Part shown: positions 1-7,410 of the stretch, piece after piece
How the letters are laid out: the number at the start of each line of letters is the position of its first letter
How positions within the stretch are numbered: the stretch's first letter is position 1
Source of the DNA: Streptomyces griseiscabiei
GTDB taxonomy: Bacteria > Actinomycetota > Actinomycetes > Streptomycetales > Streptomycetaceae
Direction: 5' to 3'
Assembly (NCBI RefSeq): GCF_020010925.1
Contig: NZ_JAGJBZ010000004.1
Span: forward strand, 372,001-436,000
Length of the DNA: 64,000 nt
Translations under genes and position numbers: made by a program
Notes under the pieces: generated by a model
Told to the model about the DNA's origin: nothing
The model's input: the letters and a program-made list of their open reading frames with translations, nothing else
Database searches by the model: none

Positions 1-135
1 TTCGTCGAGGCCGGACCCGGTCGGGTCCTCGGCGGACTGATCCGCCGGATCGCCCCCGGCGCCCGCGTCCACGCGACGCACACCGCGCGCCACCTGGCCC
101 TGACCGTCGACGCGTTCGCGGCGGCGGCCGTCTGA
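1..135 (+). CDS. Malonyl-CoA:ACP acyltransferase, C-terminal end (partial)
   Basis: The window opens inside this gene; only the last 44 codons and the TGA stop are visible. The residues read FVEAGPGRVLGGLIRRI, which resembles the C-terminal segment of FabD-type malonyl-CoA:ACP transacylases (E-x-GPG-x-VL-x-GL-x-(R/K)). Such enzymes load malonyl units onto the acyl carrier protein of a fatty acid or type II polyketide synthase. It lies 30 bp before a carboxylase beta subunit gene, so the two probably share a transcript that makes and loads extender units. The catalytic GHSxG region lies outside the window, so the assignment rests on the tail and the neighbours. Confidence 0.72.
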   Translation, partial: FVEAGPGRVLGGLIRRIAPGARVHATHTARHLALTVDAFAAAAV

Positions 136-165
136 CCACCGACCCACCGAGAGGACGGACAGCAC

Positions 166-1731
166 ATGCCCGACAGCGACGGGACGATCCTCGGCCGCAT
201 CGCCGAGCTGACCGAGATCAAGGAGTCGGCACGGCTGGGCCCCGACCCGGCGGCCACCGAACGCCAGCACGCCAAGGGGAAACTGACCGCGCACGAACGG
301 ATCGCCCTGCTCCTCGACAAGGGTTCCTTCAACGAGGTGGAGCCGCTGCGCCGACACCGCGCGAGCGGCTTCGGACTGGAGGACAAGAGGCCCTACAGCG
401 ACGGCGTGGTCACCGGGTGGGGGAGCGTCCACGGCCGCACGGTCTTCGTGTACGCGCACGACTTCCGTGTCTTCGGCGGGGCACTCGGCGAGGCACACGC
501 CCAGAAGATCCACAAGATCCAGGATCTGGCCGAGGCGGCGGGCGCCCCGCTGGTCTCCCTGAACGACGGCGCGGGCGCCCGCATCCAGGAGGGGGTCACC
601 GCGCTCGCCGGCTACGGCGGGATCTTCCGGCGCAACACCCGCTGCTCGGGCGTCATCCCGCAGATCTCGGTGATGCTCGGCCCGTGCGCGGGCGGTGCGG
701 CCTACTCGCCCGCCCTCACGGACTTCGTGTTCATGGTCCGCGAGACCTCGCAGATGTTCATCACCGGCCCGGACGTCGTCAAGGCGGTCACCGGCGAGGA
801 GATCACCCAGAACGGCCTCGGCGGCGCCGACGTGCACTCCGCGACGTCGGGCGTGTCCCACTTCGCGTACGACGACGAGGAGGCGTGCATCGAGGACGTG
901 CGCTACCTGCTCTCGCTGCTGCCCGCCAACAACCGCGAACTGGCCCCCGTGGAGCGCTCCGGCGACCCGGCGTACCGGCTCAACGACCCGCTCCTCGACC
1001 TCGTGCCGGCCGGTGCCGGTCAGGCGTACGACATCCGCAAGGTGATCGAGGAGATCGTCGACGACGGGGAGTTCTTCGAGGTCCACCCGGCCTGGGCCAC
1101 CAACATCGTGTGCGCCCTGACCCGTCTCGACGGCCATGTCGTCGGCGTCGTCGCCAACCAGCCCGCGGCCATGGCGGGGGTGCTCGACATCGAGGCGTCG
1201 GAGAAGGGCGCGCGCTTCGTCCAGTTCTGCGACGCCTTCAACATCCCGCTGGTCACTCTGGTGGACGTGCCGGGCTTCCTGCCGGGCGTCGACCAGGAGC
1301 ACAACGGCATCATCCGGCGTGGCGCCAAGCTCCTGTACGCGTACTGCAACGCGACCGTGCCGCGGATCTCGCTCGTGCTGCGCAAGGCCTACGGCGGCGC
1401 GTACATCGTGATGGACTCCCGCTCCATCGGCGCCGACCTCGCCCTGGCGTGGCCCACCAACGAGATCGCGGTGATGGGCGCGGAAGGCGCCGCGAACGTC
1501 GTGTTCCGGCGCGAGATCAACGCCGCCGAGGACCCGGACGCCGTACGCCGGCAGCGCATCGCCGAGTACAAGGACGAGCTGATGCACCCGTACTACGCGG
1601 CCGAGCGCGGCCTGATCGACGACGTCATCGACCCGCGTGAGACCCGCTCGGTGCTGATCCGCTCACTGGACATGCTCCGCGCCAAACACGCCGACCTGCC
1701 CACCCGCAAGCACGGAAACCCGCCGCAGTGA
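166..1731 (+). CDS. Acyl-CoA carboxylase beta (carboxyltransferase) subunit
   Basis: A 521-residue protein of the PccB/AccD-type carboxyltransferase family, full length for the group. It transfers CO2 from carboxybiotin to acetyl- or propionyl-CoA, giving malonyl- or methylmalonyl-CoA. The N-terminal half carries the typical GAGARIQEGV segment near residues 137-146 and GPCAGGAAYSPA near 171-182. The C-terminal half carries PGFLPGVDQEHNGIIRRGAK and the KAYGGAYIVM stretch, which form the acyl-CoA and biotin sites. The ATG at 166 follows a purine-rich GAGAGGACGG. A gene for the epsilon subunit follows directly. No biotin carboxylase alpha subunit is in the window, so a shared alpha subunit elsewhere is likely. 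The cluster context suggests a role in supplying polyketide extender units. Confidence 0.93.
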   Translation: MPDSDGTILGRIAELTEIKESARLGPDPAATERQHAKGKLTAHERIALLLDKGSFNEVEPLRRHRASGFGLEDKRPYSDGVVTGWGSVHGRTVFVYAHDFRVFGGALGEAHAQKIHKIQDLAEAAGAPLVSLNDGAGARIQEGVTALAGYGGIFRRNTRCSGVIPQISVMLGPCAGGAAYSPALTDFVFMVRETSQMFITGPDVVKAVTGEEITQNGLGGADVHSATSGVSHFAYDDEEACIEDVRYLLSLLPANNRELAPVERSGDPAYRLNDPLLDLVPAGAGQAYDIRKVIEEIVDDGEFFEVHPAWATNIVCALTRLDGHVVGVVANQPAAMAGVLDIEASEKGARFVQFCDAFNIPLVTLVDVPGFLPGVDQEHNGIIRRGAKLLYAYCNATVPRISLVLRKAYGGAYIVMDSRSIGADLALAWPTNEIAVMGAEGAANVVFRREINAAEDPDAVRRQRIAEYKDELMHPYYAAERGLIDDVIDPRETRSVLIRSLDMLRAKHADLPTRKHGNPPQ

Positions 1732-1778
1732 CCCGGCCCGCCGGCCCTGACGAGGCCCCAGGACAGGAGGAGTGGAAC

Positions 1779-2009
1779 GTGCCCGACCACCGGAGCGTGC
1801 CCCGGACCGACGCCGTGCTGCGTGTCGTCAGGGGCAGCCCCAGCCCCGAGGAACTGGCCGCGGTGACCGCCCTGTTGGTGGCCCGGTTGGCCGCGCCGGA
1901 CGACGACACCGGCACCGGCACGGCCGGAACCGAACCGGCCGTCGCGGGCTGGCGCAGGCCGGAACGCCGTCCTCCCTTCGTCGGTCCGCGCACCTGGCGC
2001 CGGCCCTGA
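1779..2009 (+). CDS. Acyl-CoA carboxylase epsilon subunit
   Basis: A small protein of about 76 residues with the pattern VVRGSPSPEELAAVTALL and a tryptophan near the C-terminus in a basic tail. Both are typical of the actinobacterial epsilon (AccE/PccE-like) subunit that helps assemble and stimulate the carboxylase. The frame is open from a GTG at 1728 that overlaps the stop of the beta subunit gene. However, the GTG at 1779 is preceded by a strong GGACAGGAGG at 1761-1770, so I chose it. Genes for beta and epsilon subunits are commonly adjacent in Streptomyces. A long perfect palindrome follows the stop. Confidence 0.82.
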   Translation: MPDHRSVPRTDAVLRVVRGSPSPEELAAVTALLVARLAAPDDDTGTGTAGTEPAVAGWRRPERRPPFVGPRTWRRP

Positions 2010-2014
2010 GCACC

Positions 2015-2046
2015 GTCCCGGGCGGCCGGCGCCGGCCGCCCGGGAC
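2015..2046. terminator. 32-bp perfect palindrome after the carboxylase genes
   Basis: Two 16-bp arms (starting GTCCCGGGCGGCC) meet with no spacer 5 bp after the epsilon subunit stop. An RNA copy would fold into a very GC-rich hairpin, with the loop formed by melting the central pairs. No T run follows, as is usual for Streptomyces terminators. It probably ends the acyltransferase-carboxylase transcript. The remaining 200 bp to the next gene hold no recognisable gene and presumably contain that gene's promoter. Confidence 0.65.
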
Positions 2047-2253
2047 GAACGGCGCATTCCGCGCCACGGCGACGCCTTCCGGCCCCTTGTGTCAGAGCCG
2101 AGTGCGTCTCATGTCAATTCGAGTACAAGCCCGTTGATCCGCGGTCTCACGCCGAAGAAGCTCATAGGCAGTGTCCGGCGCCGTGTCTTCCGGACGGTCC
2201 GGCGGAGTACGAGGCACACGCGGATCTCTCGGGCGGAGAGCAGGGAAAGAACC

Positions 2254-2760
2254 ATGACGCCGACACCGGCCGACCTCACCGAACCCCTGGCGCGGCAGCT
2301 GTCCCGGCTGGCCGAGCGGGCGGCGATCTCGGACCTCATCGACCGTTACACCGTGATCCTCGACGACCAGGACCGCGACGGCTTCGACGCCACCTGGCCG
2401 CGCGCGTTCTTCACCGAGGACTGCCGGCTCGACTTCCCCATCGGCGGACACCACGGCCTCGACGGCCTGGCGGAGTTCCACCACCGGGCCAAGCGGAACT
2501 TCACGGCCACCCACCACCTCAGCTCCAACCACCTGATCCGGCTCGACGGCGACCGTGCCGACGTCCGCTTCCAGATGATCGCCGTCCACCTCCACCCACG
2601 GGCGGTCCGCGAGCGGGCCCAGGTGGACCCCGGGGAGCTGTTCAGGATCGGTGGCCACTACGAGGGCGAGACCGTGCGCACCCCGGACGGATGGCGGTTC
2701 TCGCGCTGGACCTTCCACGTGGTGTGGACCGACGGGGTGTCGCCGGCCGAACTCGCCTGA
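2254..2760 (+). CDS. SnoaL/NTF2-like domain protein
   Basis: A 168-residue protein with the alpha+beta cone-fold signature of the NTF2/SnoaL-like superfamily. An N-terminal helix (LAERAAISDLIDRYTVILDD) is followed by D-x-F-x-A-W, a TEDCRLDFP turn and late beta strands ending in GWRFSRWTFHVVW. Members serve as polyketide cyclases, isomerases, dehydratases or small-subunit oxygenase partners. In this cluster a ring-closure or isomerisation role is plausible but not provable. The frame is open from 2089, but the ATG at 2254 follows GGGAAAGA and matches the expected family N-terminus, so the upstream part is probably non-coding. Confidence 0.72.
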   Translation: MTPTPADLTEPLARQLSRLAERAAISDLIDRYTVILDDQDRDGFDATWPRAFFTEDCRLDFPIGGHHGLDGLAEFHHRAKRNFTATHHLSSNHLIRLDGDRADVRFQMIAVHLHPRAVRERAQVDPGELFRIGGHYEGETVRTPDGWRFSRWTFHVVWTDGVSPAELA

Positions 2761-2833
2761 CATCCCCGCGGCCGTCCCGCACGGCGGTCGCGGCCGTGCC
2801 CCGAGCCGTACCACCTCGAAGGAGCCCACTGCG

Positions 2834-3745
2834 ATGCACACCCCCGACCCGCCGTCCGCGCAGGACGTCAGGCGCTGCCAGGAGGCGCTCAACAGCCTGC
2901 ACTCCACCATCTACTTCGCCCCGGATCTCGCCGGGGCGCTCGCCGGGTACGGCATCACCGACGACATGGGCGGCTACCTCGTGGGCCGGGCCGCGGCCCT
3001 CGGGCCGGCCGGCCCCGGTGTGGTCACCGCGCTGTTCTACAGCTTCGAGCACGGCATGGTCGCGGGGCACCTCCCCGGCGCCTGGGAGCGCATCACCCCC
3101 GCGCAGGTCTGGGAGGAGCGGCTGCGCGCCGCCGACGCCACCCTGCACCGGGCGCTGGGCGCCGGCACCCTGACGGGACCGCGGGTGCGCGAGGCGGCAC
3201 GCCTCGCCCTGGCCGCCGCGACCGGGGGCCGCCGCGAGGGACGTCCGATGTTCGCCGCCCTCGCCGACCTGCCCGTCCCGCACAAGCCGCACCTGGTGCT
3301 CTGGTACGCGGCCACCCTGCTGCGCGAGCACCGCGGTGACAGCCACATCGGCGCACTCGCCGCGGCCGGACTCGACGGCCTCGAAGCCCTCGTCTCCCAC
3401 TGCGCGAGCGCCGCCGGCATGCCCCGCGAGATGGTGATGACCAAGCGCGGCTGGACCGAGGAGGACTGGAGCGCGGCCGAGGACCGGCTCCGCGGGCGCG
3501 GACTGATGACGGCGGACGGCGCCCTCACCGCCCGCGGCGAGGAACTGCGCGCCGCCCTGGAGGACGAGACCGACCGCCGCGACCGGGCCCCGTACGAGCA
3601 CCTGGGCACGCGGGGTGTGGTCCGGCTGACCGAGCTCTGCGAGGGCTTCGTCCGCTCGGCGGCCGCGGCGGGGATCTTCCCCCCGCCGCTGGTGGACTTC
3701 TTCGTACCCGGCGGCGGACGGACCCCGGCGGAGACACTCGCGTGA
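2834..3745 (+). CDS. Conserved actinobacterial protein, SCO6745-like family
   Basis: A 303-residue soluble protein with no signal peptide or membrane helix. It resembles what I recall of the uncharacterised 'SCO6745 family' of streptomycetes. The N-terminal part (LNSLHSTIYFAPDLAGALAG) is helical. A later stretch, EMVMTKRGWTEEDWSAAEDRLRGRGLM followed by LTARGEELRAALEDETDRR, looks like a winged-helix segment. No catalytic motif is evident. GAAGGAGCC lies 7 bp before the ATG. Position between the NTF2 gene and an exporter gene suggests co-expression with the cluster. Its role (regulation, resistance or a cryptic enzymatic step) is unknown. Confidence 0.6.
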   Translation: MHTPDPPSAQDVRRCQEALNSLHSTIYFAPDLAGALAGYGITDDMGGYLVGRAAALGPAGPGVVTALFYSFEHGMVAGHLPGAWERITPAQVWEERLRAADATLHRALGAGTLTGPRVREAARLALAAATGGRREGRPMFAALADLPVPHKPHLVLWYAATLLREHRGDSHIGALAAAGLDGLEALVSHCASAAGMPREMVMTKRGWTEEDWSAAEDRLRGRGLMTADGALTARGEELRAALEDETDRRDRAPYEHLGTRGVVRLTELCEGFVRSAAAAGIFPPPLVDFFVPGGGRTPAETLA

Positions 3746-3894
3746 TCCGCGGACCCCACCTGGCCGTCTGGTCGGCGCTCACCGCCGCCGTGCTGCTCTT
3801 CTGCACGGCGCAGACCCCGGCGGTGGGCGCCGCGCGGACCGCGGAGGCGGTCCTCTTCCGCCTCGACGACCGCGTCACCGGCCCGGATCCCTGA
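3742..3894 (+). CDS. Small hydrophobic peptide (50 aa), putative
   Basis: The GTG at 3742 overlaps the TGA of the preceding gene (GTGA), the usual arrangement for translational coupling. The peptide starts MIRGPHLAVWSALTAAVLLFCTAQTPAVGAA, which is a hydrophobic stretch able to act as a membrane anchor or signal segment, and ends in a short charged tail. No family is recognised. High GC makes open frames common by chance, so the coupling geometry and the hydrophobic segment are the main support. Confidence 0.4.
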   Translation: MIRGPHLAVWSALTAAVLLFCTAQTPAVGAARTAEAVLFRLDDRVTGPDP

Positions 3895-3998
3895 ACCCCG
3901 GGCGCCGGTCCCGGTTCCGTCCTGCCCGTCCGCCCGTCCCCTTCGGCGGTCGGACGCACCTGTGCACCACCCGACAACCCGACAGTGAGGACACGTTC

Positions 3999-5531
3999 AT
4001 GACCATGACGGCCCCGCCCCGCGCCGGCCGACGCGAGTGGGTCGGCCTTGTGGTACTGGCACTGCCCACCGTGCTGCTCTCCATGGATCTCACCGTGCTC
4101 CACCTGGCGATCCCGAGCATCAGCAGCGAACTGCGGCCCAGTGGCCCCGAACTGCTGTGGATCACCGACATCTACGGGTTCACGCTCGCCGGCTTCCTCA
4201 TCACCATGGGGACCCTCGGCGACCGTGTGGGCCGCCGGCGGCTGCTGCTGACCGGCGCCGTCGCCTTCACCGCGGCGTCCGTGCTCGCGGCCCTGTCCAC
4301 CGGCCCCGAAATGCTGATCGCGACCCGCGCGCTGCTGGGCGTCGCCGCCTCCACGCTCATGCCGTCGACGCTGTCGCTCATCCGCAACATGTTCCTCGAC
4401 CCCCGCCAGCGCTCGGCCGCGGTCGGCGTCTGGATGACCAGCTTCATGGTCGGCGCGATGCTCGGCCCGCCCGTCGGCGGCCTGCTGCTCGAATGGTTCT
4501 GGTGGGGCTCGGTGTTCCTGCTCGCCCTGCCGGTGATGGCGCTGCTGCTGGTGATCGGACCGCTCGTGCTGCCCGAGTACCGCAACGAGGACGCCGGCCG
4601 GCTCGACCTGCCGAGCGCCCTGCTGTCGCTGCTCGCCGTCCTGAGCGTCGTCTACGCCGTCAAGACCGTCGCGTCGCACGGCTTCACCGCCGCGGCCCTC
4701 GCCTCCGCCGTCGCCGGGACCGTGCTGGCCGTGATCTTCGTACGCCGGCAGAAGCGCCTGACGGAACCGCTCCTCGACCTCGCCCTGTTCCGCAACCGCA
4801 CCTTCTCCACCGCGCTGACGGCCATGACCGTCTGCTCCCTGGTCATGATGGGCAGCAACCTCTTCGTCGCCCAGTACCTCCAACTGGTGCTCGGTCTGCC
4901 GCCGCTGAGGGCCGGACTGTGGATGATCCCGAGCACCCTCGCGTCGATCACCGCCGTCATGGTGGTGCAGCGCCTCGTGCGGCGGTACCGGCCCGCCCTG
5001 CTGATGAGCGTCTCCTTCGTCATCGCCGCGCTCGGCTTCGCCGTCATCACCCGCTCCGAGGGCCCGCACTCCCTCACCATGGTGCTCACCGGCACCTGCG
5101 TCTTCGCGTTCGGGCTCGCCGCGCCCGGTGTGCTGAGCGCGGACATCCTGCTCGGCTCGGGCCCGCCGGAGCGGGCCGGCGAGGTGTCCGCGATCCAGGA
5201 GACCAGCACGGAACTCGGTGGCGCCTTCGGTCTGGCCGTCCTCGGCAGCGTCTTCAACGCCGCCTACCGCGCCGAGGTCGCCGACGCCGTCCCCGGCGGC
5301 ACCCCGGAGGCGGCCGCCTCGGCGGCGCGCGACACTCTGGGCGGCGCGGTGGACGCGGCCTCCCGGGCACCGGGCCAGCCGTGGACGGACGACCTCCTGG
5401 ACGTCACCCGGAACGGCTTCGTCGACGCCTTCCACACCACGGCCCTGGTGTCCATCGCCGTGGTGCTGCTCACCGCCGCCCTCGTCGCCTCCGTGCTGCG
5501 CCGGGCCGACGCCCCCGAGGCGGCGCACTGA
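3999..5531 (+). CDS. MFS multidrug exporter, DHA2 (14-helix) family
   Basis: A 510-residue membrane protein of the QacA/SmvA-like drug:H+ antiporter-2 family. It shows the motif-A-type GDRVGRRRLLL loop between helices 2 and 3 (near residues 74-84). Motif C is GAMLGPPVGG in helix 5, and about 14 hydrophobic segments can be counted. The N-terminus MTMTAPPRAGRREWVGL is nearly repeated in the second exporter at 20863. Position among tailoring genes points to export of the glycosylated product and self-resistance. The ATG at 3999 follows GTGAGGAC. The 104 bp before it may hold a promoter. Confidence 0.92.
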   Translation: MTMTAPPRAGRREWVGLVVLALPTVLLSMDLTVLHLAIPSISSELRPSGPELLWITDIYGFTLAGFLITMGTLGDRVGRRRLLLTGAVAFTAASVLAALSTGPEMLIATRALLGVAASTLMPSTLSLIRNMFLDPRQRSAAVGVWMTSFMVGAMLGPPVGGLLLEWFWWGSVFLLALPVMALLLVIGPLVLPEYRNEDAGRLDLPSALLSLLAVLSVVYAVKTVASHGFTAAALASAVAGTVLAVIFVRRQKRLTEPLLDLALFRNRTFSTALTAMTVCSLVMMGSNLFVAQYLQLVLGLPPLRAGLWMIPSTLASITAVMVVQRLVRRYRPALLMSVSFVIAALGFAVITRSEGPHSLTMVLTGTCVFAFGLAAPGVLSADILLGSGPPERAGEVSAIQETSTELGGAFGLAVLGSVFNAAYRAEVADAVPGGTPEAAASAARDTLGGAVDAASRAPGQPWTDDLLDVTRNGFVDAFHTTALVSIAVVLLTAALVASVLRRADAPEAAH

Positions 5532-5585
5532 GCCAGCGCGTCCGTTCCCGCCGCGGGGTGGGCACGACGACCGGGCCGACGCCCT

Positions 5586-5609
5586 GATGTCCCGATGTCC
5601 CGATGTCCG
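5586..5609 (+). repeat. Three tandem 8-bp repeats before the aminotransferase
   Basis: GATGTCCC is repeated three times (the last copy ends in G), running directly into the GGAGG ribosome binding site of the next gene. Each unit carries an ATG, and the last of these is in frame with the aminotransferase. Copy-number change here would move spare start codons but not the main ribosome binding site. Confidence 0.6.
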
Positions 5610-5617
5610 GAGGATTC

Positions 5618-6769
5618 ATGATCAACGTATTCCAGCCCAGCCTCGGCGACGAGGAACTGGCCGCGATATCCGAGGTGTTCGCCGACAACTGGCTGGGCCA
5701 CGGACCGCGCACCCGGAAGTTCGAGGAGGAGTTCGCCGGGCACCTCGGTGTCGCCCCAGAGCAGACCCTGTTCATCAACTCGGCGACCGCCGGCCTCTTC
5801 CTCGCCACCGAACTCCTCGGACTGGGTGCGGCCGACGACGTGGTCCTGCCCTCGATGAGCTTCGTGGCCGCCGCCAACGCCGTCGCCGCCAGCGGCGCCC
5901 GCCCGGTCTTCTGCGACGTCGACGAACGCACCCTGAACCCCACGGCCGCCCACGTGCAAGCCGCCCTCACCCCGCGCACCAGGGCCGTGCTGATCCTGCA
6001 CTACGGCGGCTACCCCGGCGACGTCGAGGCCATCGCCGCGCTCTGCCGCGAGCGCGGCATCACCCTGATCGAGGACGCCGCCTGCGCGGTCGCCTCCCGG
6101 GCCGGTGGACGGGCCTGCGGCACCTTCGGCGACATCGCCATGTGGAGCTTCGACTCGATGAAGGTCCTCGTCACCGGCGACGGCGGCATGCTGTACGTCA
6201 AGGACCCCGAACTCGCCCGCAGGGCCCGGCAGCTCGCCTACCACGGGCTGGAGCAGTCCAGTGGCTTCAACGCCGCCAAGGTGTCCCACCGCTGGTGGGA
6301 GCTGAACGTGCGGAACTACGGCCGCCGCGTCATCGGCAACGACGTCACCGCGGCCATCGGCTCCGTGCAACTGGGTCGCCTCGCCGGTTTCGTCGAGCGG
6401 CGCCGGCGCATCGCCGAGACCTACGACCGGCTCCTCGCCGGCGCCGACGGCATCGTGCCGCCGCCGCCGCTGCCCGAGGGCCACGAGTCCTCGTACTACT
6501 TCTACTGGGTGCAGTTGGACTCCGCGATCCGCGACCAGGTCGCCGCGGACCTCCTCGACCAGGGCGTGTACACCACCCTGCGCTATCCGCCGCTGCACAA
6601 GGTGCCCGCCTACCGCGCGGGAGGCGAGATCCTGCCCGGCACCGACGTCTGCTCGGAGAACACCCTCCTGCTGCCCCTGCACCAGGGCCTGGACGACGCA
6701 CAGGCGCGCACCGTGGCGGCGGCCCTGCGGGCCTCGGTCGAGCGCCGCACCGCCGACGCCGGACGCTGA
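5618..6769 (+). CDS. DegT/DnrJ/EryC1-type sugar aminotransferase (SpnR-like)
   Basis: A 383-residue PLP-dependent aminotransferase acting on keto-sugar nucleotides. The Schiff-base lysine lies in WSFDSMKVLVTGDGGM, and the cofactor-site segments VVLPSMSFVAAANAV and LIEDAACAVAS are present. From memory, the WSFD-x-MK-x-LVTGDGGM and YHGLEQ-x-SGF segments are shared with SpnR, the 4-aminotransferase of forosamine biosynthesis. Together with the C-3 dehydrase at 12214, this suggests amination at C-4 of a 2,3,6-trideoxy-4-keto sugar. The ATG at 5618 is preceded by GGAGG at 5609-5613; an in-frame ATG at 5603 would put that site inside the gene. The epimerase gene follows 3 bp after the stop. Confidence 0.88.
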   Translation: MINVFQPSLGDEELAAISEVFADNWLGHGPRTRKFEEEFAGHLGVAPEQTLFINSATAGLFLATELLGLGAADDVVLPSMSFVAAANAVAASGARPVFCDVDERTLNPTAAHVQAALTPRTRAVLILHYGGYPGDVEAIAALCRERGITLIEDAACAVASRAGGRACGTFGDIAMWSFDSMKVLVTGDGGMLYVKDPELARRARQLAYHGLEQSSGFNAAKVSHRWWELNVRNYGRRVIGNDVTAAIGSVQLGRLAGFVERRRRIAETYDRLLAGADGIVPPPPLPEGHESSYYFYWVQLDSAIRDQVAADLLDQGVYTTLRYPPLHKVPAYRAGGEILPGTDVCSENTLLLPLHQGLDDAQARTVAAALRASVERRTADAGR

Positions 6770-6772
6770 GCC

Positions 6773-7381
6773 GTGCGCATCACGGAAACGAGGGTGCCCG
6801 GGGCGTACCGGATCGCGCCCGACCGGTTCACCGACGCGCGCGGCACCTTCCACGAGGGCCTGCGCACCGACCTGCTGGAGCAGGCCACCGGCCGCCCGTT
6901 CGTCCCGCGGCAGATCAACTACTCCGTCTCGCGGCGCAACACCCTGCGCGGCATCCACAGTGTCACCGTCCCGCCCGCCCAGGCCAAGTTCGTCACCTGC
7001 GTCCGTGGCGCGCTGCGCGACATCATCGTCGACCTGCGCCTCGGATCCCCCACCTACGGCGTGTACGACACCAGCGTCCTGGACGCCGCGTCGGGTCTCT
7101 CCGTGCTCGTCCCCGAAGGCGTCGGGCACGGCTTTCTCACCCTCACCGACGACGCCTGCATCTGCTACGTACTGTCCAGCGCCCACGTACCGGGCACCCA
7201 GGTCGACATCGATCCCTTCGACCCCGACCTCGCCCTGCCCTGGGACGCGGACGAGCCGCCGCTGCTGTCCGAGAAGGACGCGGGCGCCCCCACGGCGGCC
7301 GAGGCCGCGGCGGCAGGGCTGCTCGCCACCTGGGACGAAGCCCTCGCCGCCGCGGCGGCCCCCGCGGCACCGCCGCCCTGA
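6773..7381 (+). CDS. dTDP-4-keto-6-deoxyhexose 3,5-epimerase family (RmlC-like)
   Basis: A 202-residue cupin of the RmlC/EvaD/NovW family. The RGIH segment near residue 60 supplies the expected catalytic histidine, and PPAQAKFVTCVRGALRDIIVDLR corresponds to the conserved PAQGK-x-V-x-CVRG core. VPEGVGHGFLTL is the second conserved block. After it the sequence runs CICYVLSSAHVPGTQ, so the usual YY-P-x-HE segment is altered; this may change the number or position of epimerised carbons. It starts at a GTG 3 bp after the aminotransferase stop. A 3- or 3,5-epimerase would turn a D-sugar nucleotide into a 5-epi (L) form or a C-3 epimer. Confidence 0.85.
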   Translation: MRITETRVPGAYRIAPDRFTDARGTFHEGLRTDLLEQATGRPFVPRQINYSVSRRNTLRGIHSVTVPPAQAKFVTCVRGALRDIIVDLRLGSPTYGVYDTSVLDAASGLSVLVPEGVGHGFLTLTDDACICYVLSSAHVPGTQVDIDPFDPDLALPWDADEPPLLSEKDAGAPTAAEAAAAGLLATWDEALAAAAAPAAPPP

Positions 7382-7410
7382 CACCCGGCACAGCCGAAGG
7401 GAGAACCCCG

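Noticed and set aside
417..1640. A 407-codon frame inside the carboxylase gene on the same strand
   Set aside because: It is arginine-rich out-of-frame reading of a high-GC gene; the real frame has full family motifs and normal codon bias.
3525..5528. A 667-codon minus-strand frame opposite the first MFS gene
   Set aside because: Gln/Gly/Arg/His-rich antisense composition without motifs; the exporter on the plus strand is unmistakable.
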